Assembly (NCBI GenBank): GCA_011503125.2 | Contig: WWBZ02000001.1 | Location: forward strand, 310,001 to 374,000 | DNA from: Botryosphaeria dothidea | Lineage: Eukaryota > Ascomycota > Dothideomycetes > Botryosphaeriales > Botryosphaeriaceae | Direction of reading: 5' to 3' | Length of the DNA: 64,000 nt | Shown here: piece after piece, positions 1-11,936 of the stretch | Layout: every line of letters begins with the position of its first letter | Position numbering within the stretch: the stretch's first letter is position 1 | Made by a program: the position numbers and the translations under genes | The notes under the pieces: generated by a model | Databases searched by the model: none | Seen by the model: the letters and a program-made list of their open reading frames with translations, nothing else | Told to the model about the DNA's origin: nothing

Positions 1-693
1 CACACCACCAACAAAACAGGCAAAGGATCAGATAGATGGAGATTGTAATTCGCGGAGTTCGGCGGGCTTTTGGGCCGACCAGTCCTGCCCCAAGATCTTA
101 CACTCCAACAAAACGTGCCCACGTCATCGGTGAAAAGGCGGAGTGGCCGGGATTGCCAAACTAGGCGAGCGATCGGGATCGAGTTCTTCGCAGATCACCG
201 GTTTTTATCCCAGTTACCTCCTTCTATTCTGCACCGAAATCAGAAAACTTCTCTGTAGTTACTGATTTGACAGAAGACTTCATACTCATCATTCAATAAA
301 TGCTCGCCGGCCTAACCAATCATGCATAATATATACAGAGGAAACCTCGGCGGAATTAGCGTGTGTTTGCATCCACAGGCATTGCAAGTTCTCTCTTGCT
401 GCACATAATTCTTCCTCATCATGCAGACTGCCCGGAATGGTTGGCAACCCGTTATCAGGTTCCGCCCATTGGCGGATATAAGCGATGTTGGTGATCCGGT
501 TGTGTGGGACTTCATGCATGGGTTCGTTAAATGCGCGATCTTCGGCTTGCGCCACGGCAATCTCGTATTTGGTCCTTCTCACAGTCAGCGAACCATTCCA
601 AGATGATATGGAACTCATTCAATCGGTGCGTACGGGAGTGAGGTGATCCGTCTCTGCGGCATAGTAGTAGATGTTATACCTATTTCTCCTCAA

Positions 694-864
694 CTATGAA
701 GTTTTCACAAAGTCAGCCTGTGTAAAATAACGCGAAATCGTTTGCTGAAGAGGATGTACCTCCACACTGAAGCTGTCTTTCCCATGCTTCTTCTCCAGGG
801 CTTCCATGAGTTTTTGTGGGTCAACAAGCCGACTTTCTATGACCTGGCATGAATCCGACGTCAT
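694..864 (-). CDS. small hypothetical protein (56 aa)
   Basis: An ATG at 864 opens a 56-codon frame ending at 694, too short for most gene finders. The product begins MTSDSCQVIE and has a charged helical stretch (LMEALEKKHGKDSF). A TATAAATA box on the minus strand (947-954) lies about 85 nt upstream of the ATG, which supports a real promoter. The N-terminal pattern of a Leu/Lys-rich helix followed by GKDxFxVE recalls short fungal hypothetical proteins I have seen, with no known function. A GTACAT donor inside the frame (after SFSVE) could instead splice to an acceptor near 609, giving a different C-terminus of about 28 residues. The 109-codon frame at 289-618 on the same strand cannot be joined in phase. 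No function is assigned. Confidence 0.35.
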   Translation of the reverse strand: MTSDSCQVIESRLVDPQKLMEALEKKHGKDSFSVEVHPLQQTISRYFTQADFVKTS

Positions 865-2281
865 GATGTGTGTACTGAGGAAACGAACGAAAGGGCAAAT
901 TAAGTGAGAACACGTCTGATGTTTGAGGACGAGATGAAACTACGAGTATTTATAACAAGGGGACAGCTTCCAATTGTCCATCAGAGAAATGCGATTGCTG
1001 ACATGCAGAGGGCCCATTTGGGCTACACTAATGCATGACGCAAAACCAGCTGTTCTTTGCCTTCGCGGCGCGCACACCCATGTCAGACGACGCATGAGTG
1101 ACACAGCGGAGGGAAATGAAGGGTAGGAATGCCAGCCTCCCCTTTCTCATGCTTCTCCACCGGTCATCCGAACGTCTGTGCACAGCCTTGAATTTGGCTC
1201 TGTTCAAATTAGGAGGCTGAAGCAAATTGCGCCTTGAACTTGGAAGGGGGCACTCGCCTCAGTGAGAGGCTCTGGCGTGGTGACGATCCATTTGCCCCGC
1301 CTCATCTACCGGTCAATTAATTAGCCATACACTCGTCGAAGGCGGACGACCGGTCAAACCTCAGCTGTATACTGTCCCGGAAACAGAGATTCCAGCATTT
1401 TCAACAGCCTCGCATGGTCGATATAACGCGGTTCAACCTTTCTGGTTGGCATTGCACGGCTTCAGGTAGGTAAAGCCACAAGATATGGTGTGGGTTCGGA
1501 AAGTGGTACAGAAAGCCTTGGGCGTCTCGACTATGGAGTCTTTCTGGGATGGGAAGCTTTAATGCATTTGTTATTGTGGAGACCATGTAGCTCCCAGTCT
1601 CGCATTGACAGCAAATCATGCAGTTGGTGGACTCGTGGTACCATTTGTCTGCACCTCCTCACATGTATTTTGGCACGATTTATTTTGTTCAACATACCCT
1701 TTCTGATCCATAACCATTGACCAATTGTTGGTCATTGGAAATAACTTTTACAGCCTTCGGCTTCTGGAAATCTCCCGAGAGATCTCCTGTGGCATCAGGC
1801 ATCTGAATTCCTTGTAATTATCACCTTAGGCTGAAGCGAATTTGCCTACATATCCGAGATTACTCGGGTCCAAGGCCGCGGATGCCTCATGGACGCCTAT
1901 GCAAGCACCACGCCACTCTGCAAGGCGAACTCGTAATCGCAAATGCAGGTGGTGAGAATGTGATAAGGGCTGAGCTGAGCTGCACATGCTGTGTAACTTC
2001 CTCTCAAGGGTTCTCTGCGGAATAGTTTCCGGCTTTGGGATAGTTCTAGATGACCTGCGCATGCAAGGCTGTTTGCGAGGTGGTGCTAGGCCCTCCACCC
2101 CGCTTTTACAGCCACTCAATGACAAGAGACTTTCGAACAAGAGAGGTACTTTGCCTCAAGCACTTTCCCCCTTTAGCACTTGGACTCCCACGATAAGCTG
2201 AGGCCAGCTGTTGACTGTCTGTTGTAACCTTGGCCCCTGGCTGAAAAAGCCCTTTCGTGTTTTCATTTCTCCGTCCTGAAC
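865..2281. other. intergenic, no gene recognised
   Basis: Apart from the TATA box, only short overlapping frames occur. A 72-codon frame on minus (1401-1619) has a slightly protein-like composition but no recognisable motif, no clear splice partner and no neighbour supporting it. The last 200 bases are the upstream region of the CorA-like gene. Confidence 0.5.
947..954 (-). promoter_or_regulatory. TATA box upstream of the 56-aa ORF
   Basis: The minus strand reads TATAAATA here, 83 nt before the ATG at 864. Position and orientation fit a core promoter of the small gene. Confidence 0.4.
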
Positions 2282-4217
2282 ATGGGTGCCGAGTCTTACC
2301 TGATCATGGAGGAGGATGCTTCCGATCTCATGATTTCGATTGATGAGAAATCGGCGGATGTATTCGAAGCCAAAGCCGACCAAATGCAACTGGAAGCCAG
2401 TCGATTGGTGAGGAAGAAAGCCGCAGAGAAAGGTGGATCTTTAACTGTCAAGAGGAATGTGGAGGTGAAAAACTGTGCAGATCTGAAAGCTTTAGAGAAT
2501 GTAAGTATCGACCTCTGAATCCTTCCATTGAACAGGGAACTTACAGACACAAGAAACGGGATGATGTATTCCAAATGTTCAAAATTCGCCAAGAACGCTC
2601 TTGGTCCGCTTTGAACATTTCTAGGGAGTTGTTTGAAGATTTCACAGGTGTTTTCGGTGTCTTTGCTCCTGTCTGGAAATGCGTGTCCGTCTTCGGCGAG
2701 AAGCTCGAAGAGCACGAGTGCGATTTTCCGGGTTTCCGGTCCCAGAGAACATCAAAGTTCTTGGCTGAAGGATCATTTGGTAAGCTAGCTTTGTATTATC
2801 TGCCCTATGTTTCTGACGGACTTCCCAGAATGCACTTATGTGCTCCGACGTGTCGAGAGGCATGGCAGAAAGGTGACGAAAGAGGAATCTCCCTTCTCAA
2901 TCCGCCAAACAGCGGTTTACCACAAGATGCTTCGGCAGCAGTATTCTGGCGTCGTGAATTGCGTGTCAGAGCCACATTCCAAGTTTCTTCTGATTAGTCC
3001 TTCCAGATCAGGAGAAAAGCAGATTGATCGGTTGCTCGATCTGGCTGTGTCTCAGCAACAGAAGTTTCCTCCTTTCTTGATACACAGTCTACTCATTGCG
3101 GACAGTGTAAAAGGATGGATGGAGTACGCGGCTTGGATAGAAAAGGACTTGAAAACCCGGGTAAGCACGAACCAAAAATGACCTCCGGGAAAGAGCGAAA
3201 GCTTACTGACAGTCTCCACAGTCTGACCGCATTACCTTCTCAAAACTCGGATCAATGGATGAAGATTTCAGCTTCAGTGTTGAGGACCGTCAAGAGCTGA
3301 AAATCATCGAAGACAAGGTCATTGACCTACAAACAATCATTGCGACACTCTCAAACAACATTAAGGGTGTCCGTAAGCATTGCCAAAGTTCTTGCCAGGT
3401 GTATTGCAAGCAAGCTCAAAGGGGAACATGTGCATGTGATGCAATCTCTGAAAAGTTTGATAGCTATCTGGAAGAGGTTCAACTGTGCATGAAGCGCGCA
3501 AATGCTTTGAGAGACATGGTGTTCTCTTCTGCCCAATTGGTGAGTACGCAATATGATCCCTCGTCAACATTGTATCTAACGTTTACTAGCTATCTGATCT
3601 GTTGCGCTATGAGGACCAGAGGGCCTTGAAGGAGCTCACTGCTCAATCGCAAATGGAGAATCGGACGATGCTTTCACTCGCGGTTGGTGTCCTCTTCACT
3701 CATGCCTTTTAATTGATCAGGTACTGACCTCTGACGTTTTCGCTCAGGAAAAAAGCACCAAAGACGCAGAAGCTATGAAAGTGCTCACAATCATTGGTCT
3801 TGTATACTTGCCTACCACTTTCGTTGCGGTAAGATACCTTAATCACCGGCATGATCATGTACCTGGCTCACTGCTGTACAGAACTTCTTTTCTACGGAGT
3901 TTGTGAAAGCCGATGACGACGGTAAACTACAGATAGGCCCTCAAACATGGCTACTCGCTGTGATCGCATTGCCTCTGACAATGCTGACAATCGTGACCTG
4001 GTGGCTATGTGTCCGCTGCAGAACCGCATCACTTCCAAGCAAACTGGGCCAGGGACTCATTTATCTCTTCAAATTACCGCTAATTGCAACTAGAAGGCTG
4101 AGGAACAGGCCTCGAACGAGGGATATAGAAGACAAAGAAGGCCCTCAGAAGACGTTTGTTGGTGTTGCCCCAAGACGGACCTGGTCAACAAAGGCATCTA
4201 CCTTGTTGCCGGAGTGA
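2282..4217 (+). CDS. CorA-like membrane protein (fungal family), 540 aa, 7 exons
   Basis: Exons 2282-2500, 2536-2779, 2829-3160, 3222-3539, 3590-3682, 3748-3828 and 3882-4217 join in frame to 540 codons plus stop. The N-terminal half has the fungal CorA-like N-domain pattern (RSWSALNISRELFEDF, then FGVFAPVWKCVSVFGEK). A helical region follows, ending in an acidic/polar helix around AQSQMENRTMLSLAEKSTKDAEAM. Then come two membrane segments: VLTIIGLVYLPTTFVANFF and TWLLAVIALPLTMLTIVTWW, with a basic cytosolic tail. This mirrors the CorA stalk plus two TM helices, but the GMN ion-filter motif after TM1 is replaced by NFFS, so Mg2+ transport is doubtful. Fungal members occur in accessory and incompatibility-type loci. 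Intron 1 is only 35 nt; the alternative acceptor at 2546 brings an immediate stop. Confidence 0.82.
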
Positions 4218-4733
4218 CCAGGGGGGCACAGTCTCAACGTTACCAATGAACACATCTTGCGGACATCTGATTAGTGCGCTTAAATGCAAGCCATCGAGAG
4301 GGGCTGGCGAGCATGCTGTGCGTTCTCAAGCATCCCTGCAACTGCAGATGCAACTTCGAGCCCACGGATCTCTAACCTCATTTGATGTCATTACGAACCG
4401 CAATGTTCCGCAGCCCCGCAGCCCCGCAGCCCCGCATGCAGATTGACGGACTCGATTATGCAAGGCAAATCAGGCAGACGTTGGCCTGCTGTTCCCGTCA
4501 CCACAAGGCTTTGCTGACCACCTTAAGATTGCTGATCCTGGCATATACAGCCGGAGGGGTGGTGGAGTTCACGCAACGCAGATAGTGGGAGGCGCGGACA
4601 ACAAGCCTCGTTTTCCCAGAGGGGCGGAGCACTTATTCCTGGCGCCCGGCTTAGCGATTGAGGCTCAATTGCGTCCAGTAATGATTGAGAGATCAGTTAT
4701 TGCGCCCCCTCCTGAGCGTCTTGTCTCCCAGCC
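4218..4733. other. spacer with short CCGCAG repeat
   Basis: Intergenic between the CorA-like gene and the kinase. It contains a small direct repeat of the unit gccccgca at about 4411-4437. No supported gene. Confidence 0.5.
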
Positions 4734-4740
4734 TTATAAA
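4734..4740 (+). promoter_or_regulatory. TATA box of the kinase gene
   Basis: TTATAAA lies 58 nt before the ATG at 4798, which opens the reconstructed first exon of the kinase. The spacing supports that upstream start over the internal ATG at 5141. Confidence 0.5.
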
Positions 4741-4797
4741 GCCTGATCTGACTCGTTGAACCTGTGGGGGTGTTTCACAGTACTCGCCAGGTGCAGA

Positions 4798-7015
4798 ATG
4801 CTTTTCTGCAACTGCCTCCGATCATTAAGACGTTACTTGCCACAGAGATCAGACCCACAACCGCCGAGGGTATGGTAGCCGCAAACGTTTCGGATGCTCA
4901 GTTTGGATAATTCTGATAGGACCTTAAGACGGGGAACACCATAGACGAGTATTCCAGCCTTCTTCCTAACCCCAACCCCGGGTCAACACCTGTCCCCACC
5001 CCCGAGGTTGCACCCGAGGAGTTTGAAGTCTCAGGTACGTAAAAGAGTTTTTGAGCCTTTGGGTCTTCTGCAAGATTTAGTCTTTCGATTTTCTTGCAAC
5101 ATGTTCGTTTTCGGCTAATTATTTACGACGAGGTACAGGAATGTCAGCGTCAGACAGCACTACGCCTGAATCCGAAGACTACACAGACTCAAGCTCAGAC
5201 ACCATGTCGGACCGCAGTCCAACGCCTTCAAATGAACGCCTCTACAGGAAAGCTAATCGCAACTTGCAAAACCAATTATTTGATGGCCGTGTCGAAAACC
5301 CCCCTGGAATGCATTTCTTCTATATCCCAGGAAGTCGGAGGGACGAGTTGATTACATACGACACAATCAAGACCCATATTCAGCTGGGAAACGCTGGAAT
5401 CAATACCAAAGAAGCGGCAGAATTCTCTGAAGCTACCGTATCATCTGCAAAGAACTTGTTCGCTATTCTCGCTTGTCTCAGAAAAGGTGGGGACATTGTG
5501 TCCTTCTTGAAAGAAGGCATTTCAGATATTCACCTGCCGTTTTTGAGGTGCGGGGGTCCTACACAGTTCAATTTAAAGGGGAACGATGGGAAAGAGATCA
5601 AAAACATCAAGAAATGGAATCGTCAAAGGAAAGAAGACTTTGACAGATTCCAGTGGTGGCTACTCACGCCGTTCTTTTCGATCGGAGACCACCACGACTT
5701 GGCTCCTAACGCGGCCTTGCCATTCGTTCCTTCGACGCAACAAAGAGAGGAAGACAAGAACCCAAGCACAGGAGCTTACAGTGAAGTCTCCATCGTTCAA
5801 CTCCACGACAATCAACACGACTTTTGGGGGGCTTGCGTTTCCAATGTATGTCAAACCGTGGCTGCATCCCTTTCAAGTGCTTACATGAATCAGGGAACGG
5901 GACTACAGGTCGCCATCAAGAAGCTGAAGGACAACATCGAAAAAGAATTTGAGAAAGAGCACACCATTCTCAAGATACTCGGCAACAAACCGCATGATCA
6001 CCTGGTCAAGCTCCTGGCCTCCTACAAGCACCAAGGGCACTACCATCTCATCTTTCCCCGCGCCAATTCCAATCTGAGAACATACTGGGAGAGCCACAGT
6101 AATCCTTCGTTTGACAGAGAGACAATTCTTTGGACTCTCTGGCAAATGAAGGGCATCGCATCTGGACTGAACACGGTACACAACTTCAAAGTTACCATTC
6201 CGCTGTCGGTAGACGGAAACTTCAAGTTGACGCAGGACAATCAGAAATTGGGCGTCAAAGCTGGGGAAGAATGGTATGGGCGTCACGGAGATATCAAGCC
6301 TGAAAATATCCTTTGGTTTGAGCGGACCTTACACAGCAGAGACGGAAGGGGTGCCCTTCAAATTGCCGACTTCGGACTCGGGAGATTCCATGGACGAGAA
6401 TCAAGGACAAGAGCAGCCGGCTACCATATCTTCAGCTCCCCGACCTACGAACCGCCGGAGTGTCACGTACACCTCAAAGTATCGCGTGCTTATGATCTTT
6501 GGAGTCTGGGATGCCTGTTCCTGGAGTTCTTGACCTGGTTGCTGGATGGATCAGATGCTATAGACGATTTCGCGAAAAGCCGATCGGAGGATTCTTTCAT
6601 CTTGAACCAAGAAGGGAAAATTAAGGACGACTACTTCTGGACCCTATGGTTTGACGGAGCTATAAGAAAGGCGAAGCCGCGAAAGGGAGTCCAGGACTGG
6701 GCGACGAAACTCCGAGAACACAAGAAATGCTCGATGCTGATCCGCGAACTCCTCGATCTCATTGTGGACGGCCTGCTCCAAATCGAACCGGAGAAGCGTA
6801 TTACCTCGAGAGAATTATACAAAAGTCTCAAGGATATGCTCCACAGAGCAGAGACAGACAAAACATATCTCTGTACGCCAGTTCCTTTATTTTCATTTCG
6901 CCCAACAGCTCTGCCAGACCAAACTCAAAACAGTAGTGTCTCATATGGTACTAACGGAACTGGAAAGAAGGCCGGTCTTGAACGCGGAACCCCAACTCGT
7001 ACGTGGCCAAGCTAA
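4798..7015 (+). CDS. serine/threonine protein kinase, about 687 aa, 3 or 4 exons
   Basis: The long frame from 5141 has an internal ATG only. Two upstream exons, 4798-4869 and 4920-5034, join in phase to the exon at 5139-7015 and follow a TATA box, giving 687 aa. The N-terminus starts MLFCNC, then a Pro-rich acidic stretch and a low-complexity Ser/Thr region. The kinase domain has VAIKKL (Lys near residue 320), the helix C Glu in FEKEHTIL, catalytic HGDIKPENIL (near 444), DFGLG (near 473), YEPPE and YDLWSLGCL, so the catalytic residues are present. The canonical Gly-rich loop is poor, and the peptide before VAIK is unusual. A further intron (donor 6999, acceptor 7048) would move the stop to 7074. 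The kinase lies directly behind the CorA-like gene on the same strand; its target is unknown. Confidence 0.85.
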
Positions 7016-7074
7016 AATCCTTGAGATTTGAAATACTTGTCATTTTAGCCAGCCAAATTGCTAGAGGTAGGTAA

Positions 7075-8164
7075 GTTTGTCTTTCACTAGATTAAAGGGA
7101 TTAAAAAAAATTAACCGATCCAGAGACAACTTGTCTCAAACTACTGTTTCTCCACGCAGCTTGATGTTCTTTTGGGTAAATCGTAACAATGGCCGTGCCA
7201 CTATGGCAATGTACATATCTTTTCTACTTTTATTTTTTGTCTGAACTGCTCAGCGCATACGGGAAGTTCCAGGGAGTTCCCGCGGCTTGACTTTTGATAC
7301 CCACTTTCTATTTCCTTCAGGTGGGCTTTCTAGGATTTTCTTTCCGCGAAATTCCTGTACCCAGAGACCTTCTAGCGCATTTGATTAGTAGTAGTAAGTG
7401 TATTTATCCATGAGTTCAGATCTTTCGATGAAGGAACACCTATTTGCCATGTTGCTCTGCATAAACTGAATCTGAGAAGTACTGTATGTTGCTTCACTGT
7501 TGATCATAAATGGTCCCACAAAAACCGCCTCAAGCCCTCAAAAAGTTCATGAAGAATCGGATCAAAAAACTATCATTAGCCATCACTCCCAGCCTCAGCC
7601 GCGGAGGACGTATCAAGAAGCAAAAACAAAAGCTACCAAACCCTCCAGTCTAGCGCTCGCTCAACCACAGCAATAACCGACACGCTATGTTCAGAGAAGA
7701 GAGATACGCAAAAAAAAGGCAGAATTCGAACAGATACCGACCCAAGTGCCAAGACAAAGCGCGCTCATTTTACGTCTAGGAGAGAGACAGAGGAAACGCT
7801 GAGACCGTTGAACCTCATATTGTCGTCGACATTCGTCACTGATGCGCCAAAAAGACGGAAGGACGATGCGAAAAAGGAGCAAAGCTGACCAAGGAAGGGA
7901 CGAGGACAGAAGAAAAAAAGCGGGTTGCCAAAGAAGATGACAAGAAGTGAAGCGTAACGGCATTAAAGACGTAAGAAGGGTGTTTGTAGATGTTGAGTAT
8001 GTAGGTAAGTTGGTTGGTAGGTAGATAGGTTGGTAGATGTCGTAGGACTCTTCTTGAAAAAATAAGCAGGGCCAAGTGAGATGGCCAGGATATCAAGAAA
8101 TAAGAAAATTTGGCAGAGAATTTTCCTCCGCAAAAGGCCACCGGAAATTGATAACAATGTCTCT
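7075..8164. other. intergenic between convergent genes
   Basis: Downstream regions of the kinase (+) and the serine-rich gene (-). A GTAGGT/GTTGGT-type microsatellite sits at about 8000-8040. No supported coding frame. Confidence 0.55.
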
Positions 8165-10856
8165 TCACCTCGTCGCCAAAACTGCGACCACGACCACTGC
8201 AATGATGATGCCAGTTCCAACCACCGACATACCCCGATTAGCTCGTCTCCACCATCTGGCCTTCAGCCATCGTCTTTCTTCTAGTGCCCAGTCCCTTTGA
8301 TGTTCCTGTATTGTGTTCCTCAAATCCAAGCCCAGACCCGCTTCGATATTAGTCTCATTTCCCATCATGACGCCAGCGCCCGGTTGTTGCTCCGCCCCGG
8401 GCTGAGCACGCTCCTTGCCCTTTTCATTAGTCTTCTCCGGCATCTTACCGCCAAGACGCTCGAGCTCATCGTTGGGCCGAGTCGGGAGTGGAATGAACGC
8501 CGCAATGATCCAGCACAGCGGCATGACAAAACCGAGAGTGAAAAGTAGAATGTACTTGTTGGCGGGCGTGCCAAGTGCTTCATCTATGCTTGGCACCGTC
8601 CAAACGCTGAGCGTGACGCTTTTGCGGTCGCGTCGCAGTCGCGGCGTGAATGACTCCCTTCCACCCGCAGTTGGAGGCATGCTCCTGGTTCCACCCGTAT
8701 TGGCACGTGTTCGGCCCGAGGCCCGGGTACGACTCGCGGACTTCGGCGGCGGGACGGGATGGATGGAATCTTGGGACTCGTAAGGCATAACGTTCGGCCC
8801 CAGGGATGATCGTGCAGACGGGGATCCCGAACCTCCGCGCTGGTGCGGCCGACGGCGCGGCGACCAAATAGGATGAATAGGGAAGTTTGCTTCGGTGGGC
8901 GAGCGACTGGTGCCAGATTGCATAGTCGCAGTGCGACTTGGAAGCGGGCTGTTGTTGGGAGAATCGGAAGAGTCGGTGGCCAGCGAGACGCGCTCGCTGC
9001 GGCGGTAGTAAAGCCTGACAAGGGTTAGTTGTCATCTAAATTTGGCGGCTGAGGTGCGACACTTACCTGGCCCATTGCGGGATAGTGTTGACGAAGAGGC
9101 TAGTGTAAGAGCTGCGATCTGACGCTGCCGTATCTGGCCGGCCGTCATTGGATAGGTTCCCGTTCGAACCTCTCCGGAACAGGCCAGAGCGCTGGAGGCG
9201 CAAAGGCTGAGGATGCAGCTCTCCTACAGTGTCGTTGCCCTCTTCTGAATGTCGGCTTTCCAATTGACCATTGCCGCCTCTTGTCCCAGAAAACAGCGGG
9301 CGGGGCATTACTTGAAAATCGCTGGGCGTGGACGGTATATCAGCCCTGCTCTCAGAGGAGCGATGCTCTGAAGAAGAATTCCACGGCTCAGAAGACGTCC
9401 ATGGCTCCGATGAACCCAAACTTCCCATTGTTTGTCTTCTATTTGTACGGCTCATTCCACTGAGAGCCAGAGTACTCGCAACCGAGCCGGTCCTCGGTTC
9501 TGAGACCGACTCGATTGTCGAAAGTGGTGGGCTCCATTTGTACCGTCTGAGCGACTCGGGCTCTGGCATACGCGGTGGAGGTGGAACCATGCGCGGATCA
9601 GACCATTCCCCGCCTGAAGACGAGGGCCGGTTAGGAAAATGTAATAAAGAGCCGCCCGTGAACTCCTCAATTGAGCGGTTGTCATGTGAAGTGCCGAGCG
9701 GGCTGGTTGCTGACCGCGGACGACCACTGCTGGTTGCTGACCGCGGACGACCACTGCTGGGTGCTCCACTGCTCAAAGACTGCTCTGACGCCTCTCTAAG
9801 ATTTGCCCTGGACGGCCTCCTCTCTACTGTGTGGGTGGTGGAAAAGCTACGAAGGCTATTTGAGCCCCTTGTAGGTGGCCTTGCGGGCTCGTCGCCGTCG
9901 CCGTCGTCGCCGTCGTCGAAAGAACCGTGCCGAATGTAATTACTACCGCGGGTCGGTGGTCTATCATCGGGCGCAACTCCAGAAGCACTTGCCCAGGAGC
10001 CTCGTCGGCTCTCAGATTCTTTACCGCGGGTCGGAGGCCGATCAGCGGGCCCTTCGCGCGAAGAAAATGAAGCCAATGAACCGCGGCGATCCTTGTTGTG
10101 GTAGGTCAAAGTCGGCGTGGAAGCGTTGGATTCGTAGGAAGTTTCAGTGAAATCTTGCGAATAGTCATGCGACTGTCTGGACGTATCTTGCGACGGTCTA
10201 AATGTCGAGTCGCCGGTAGTGGATGAAGACGGAATTACAGCGCGAACAGTGGGCGCGATCGGGGGCTTTTCTTCCTGAAGTAAGCCTAGACTCCCGAAGC
10301 TGTCATGCTTGCGATCGGAGAAGGACGGCAGCGGCGACGTCGGCGGAGTGGTTCCTTGCGAGAAGCGGTTGTCGGTGGGAGAGAAGGGTGCAGCGAGCGT
10401 ATTGAGGGTTTCCGCATCGGACACGGTGGTTGACGTCGAGGCTCGAAAAGACGCGGAAGATGATCGTGGCTGTGGATCCAACGGCTTACCGGCCATGCCC
10501 TCGTAGCGGGCTGCCATTCGCTGCACGAAAGAGCTTGGTCGCGAATCTGCTCCAGGACTGGCTGAGCGTCCCGAATCTGAAACGGGGGAGACAAGGCCAT
10601 CCTGACGTGATGCTCCTGCGGCGGAGGGTGATAGGACGTGCGACGGCTGGGACGGATAGGGAGATTTTCCATAGACGGGGGAGCCTGGGTCCTCGACAAT
10701 CCGGATTGTTGGACCGCCGGCGGCAGCGTTTGTATCCGAGGGACGTTGCTCGTGGAGAATCCGGCGAGGTGGCGAGCGAGGAGAGGTGGGACGTGTAGCG
10801 CGTGGGGATGAGGGCGGAGATGAGTGTTGGGTGTCGGAAGTAGGCGGGGAAGACAT
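8165..10856 (-). CDS. serine-rich protein with two C-terminal membrane segments, 879 aa
   Basis: Exon 1 (10856 to 9067) and exon 2 (9014 to 8165) join through a 50-nt intron with a perfect GTAAGT donor, giving the junction IPQWAR-LYYRRSER. The first 600 residues are Ser/Pro/Thr/Arg-rich and probably disordered, with an exact tandem repeat of SSGRPRSAT. The C-terminal part carries two hydrophobic segments: YILLFTLGFVMPLCWIIAAFI after a conserved WTVPSIDEALGTPANK-type lead, and VVGTGIIIAVVVVAVLA at the end. This is the pattern of a conserved Pezizomycotina protein usually annotated only as serine-rich, probably in an internal membrane. It is divergent from RCE1, with about 1.1 kb between start codons. 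The function is unknown. Confidence 0.87.
9702..9757 (-). repeat. 27-nt tandem duplication inside the serine-rich gene
   Basis: The unit tggttgctgaccgcggacga plus ccactgc occurs twice in direct succession and encodes the duplicated peptide SSGRPRSAT. It is in frame and looks recent because the copies are identical. Confidence 0.75.
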
Positions 10857-11936
10857 GTCTCTTCCCTACCTACTACCTAGGGGGAATGGCTGAAGACACA
10901 AGCTTGAGAACACGCGCAGATCCAGGCCGAAGAGACATTAAATTAGCAGAATCCGGGGCGGCTGAATTGAAAAATAAGGTATGCAAGAATAGCAATAGGT
11001 GCAGAGAGTGACTTGTAGTTAGAAAAGCATTGCAAAAGGGTGCGAATTGGCCGAGTTGGCGCTGGGGGCGGCACGAGGGAGCGAAACGACGTCTGAGGTT
11101 TTGGAAGTCTAGGGCTCGCGGGCAGCGTCTGGCTGTAAATATTCAGGAGGCCTCAGCAGCAGCGCCGGCGCACTGCTGCGACGGGAAAAGCACGCCTGCA
11201 GCTGCAGCGTGGAACACGGCGCACTAGCGGGCACGGACGCTGGAGAAGGCCGACGGGCACGGGGCGTGTGGCGCGCGCAGGACTCGGGGCGGTGCGCGCA
11301 AGACGGGCGTTGGGGGCGTTGAGATTGCGGCGGCCAGATGAGCAGAGTGAGCGACGTTGAAGTAGAGAGCAATGGGCCGGTGCGAAGAGTGCGCGCAGAA
11401 GATCATCACTTGCTGGAGGGCGACAGCGAAACGCGCTGCGCGCCCTGGACGCGTGGTGGCCCTGGAGGCGCCAGTGCTGGCCTGCGTTGGCGAGATTGGA
11501 CGGAGACGCGGTGGTTTATCGATACTCGACCGTCCAAGTCGGCTGCGGCCCGGCTATTGGCGCTGGCCGCCGATACGGGCAGATTGGCTTGGCCGACACG
11601 GCACGAACGGCTGGCAGCGCGCAGCCGGCTGCCGGATTCGTGGGCCAGCTGCATGTTTGGCGGAGAGCCCTGTCGCGCGTGTCGGGAGTTGAGAGTGGTT
11701 GGAGACTGAAGGTTCCTTCGTTGTTAGGCCGAGCGCACGCACTCGCCGGCCGGCGCGCCTCGCTCCGGCAATCGCGCGATTGCCTGCAAGGGCCAACTGC
11801 CCGTCGACAATGACGACGAACGCGGCTGCACAAAGAGCGGACTGACCCAGCCAGCGCCCTTCTGCTGTCACCCTCCGCCTGCACTGCTCCCCGAACGGCG
11901 TAGCGCAGACCTCTCCGCCCGCGGCTGCCGTTCCCC
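10857..11936. other. divergent promoter region of the serine-rich gene and RCE1
   Basis: A GC-rich region of about 1.1 kb between two start codons pointing away from each other. Several overlapping long frames on both strands reflect GC content and lack protein-like composition. No gene called. Confidence 0.6.

Noticed and set aside
289..618. 109-codon minus-strand frame near the left edge
   Set aside because: It begins directly after an in-frame TGA and no donor in the upstream 56-codon ORF has the phase to join it.
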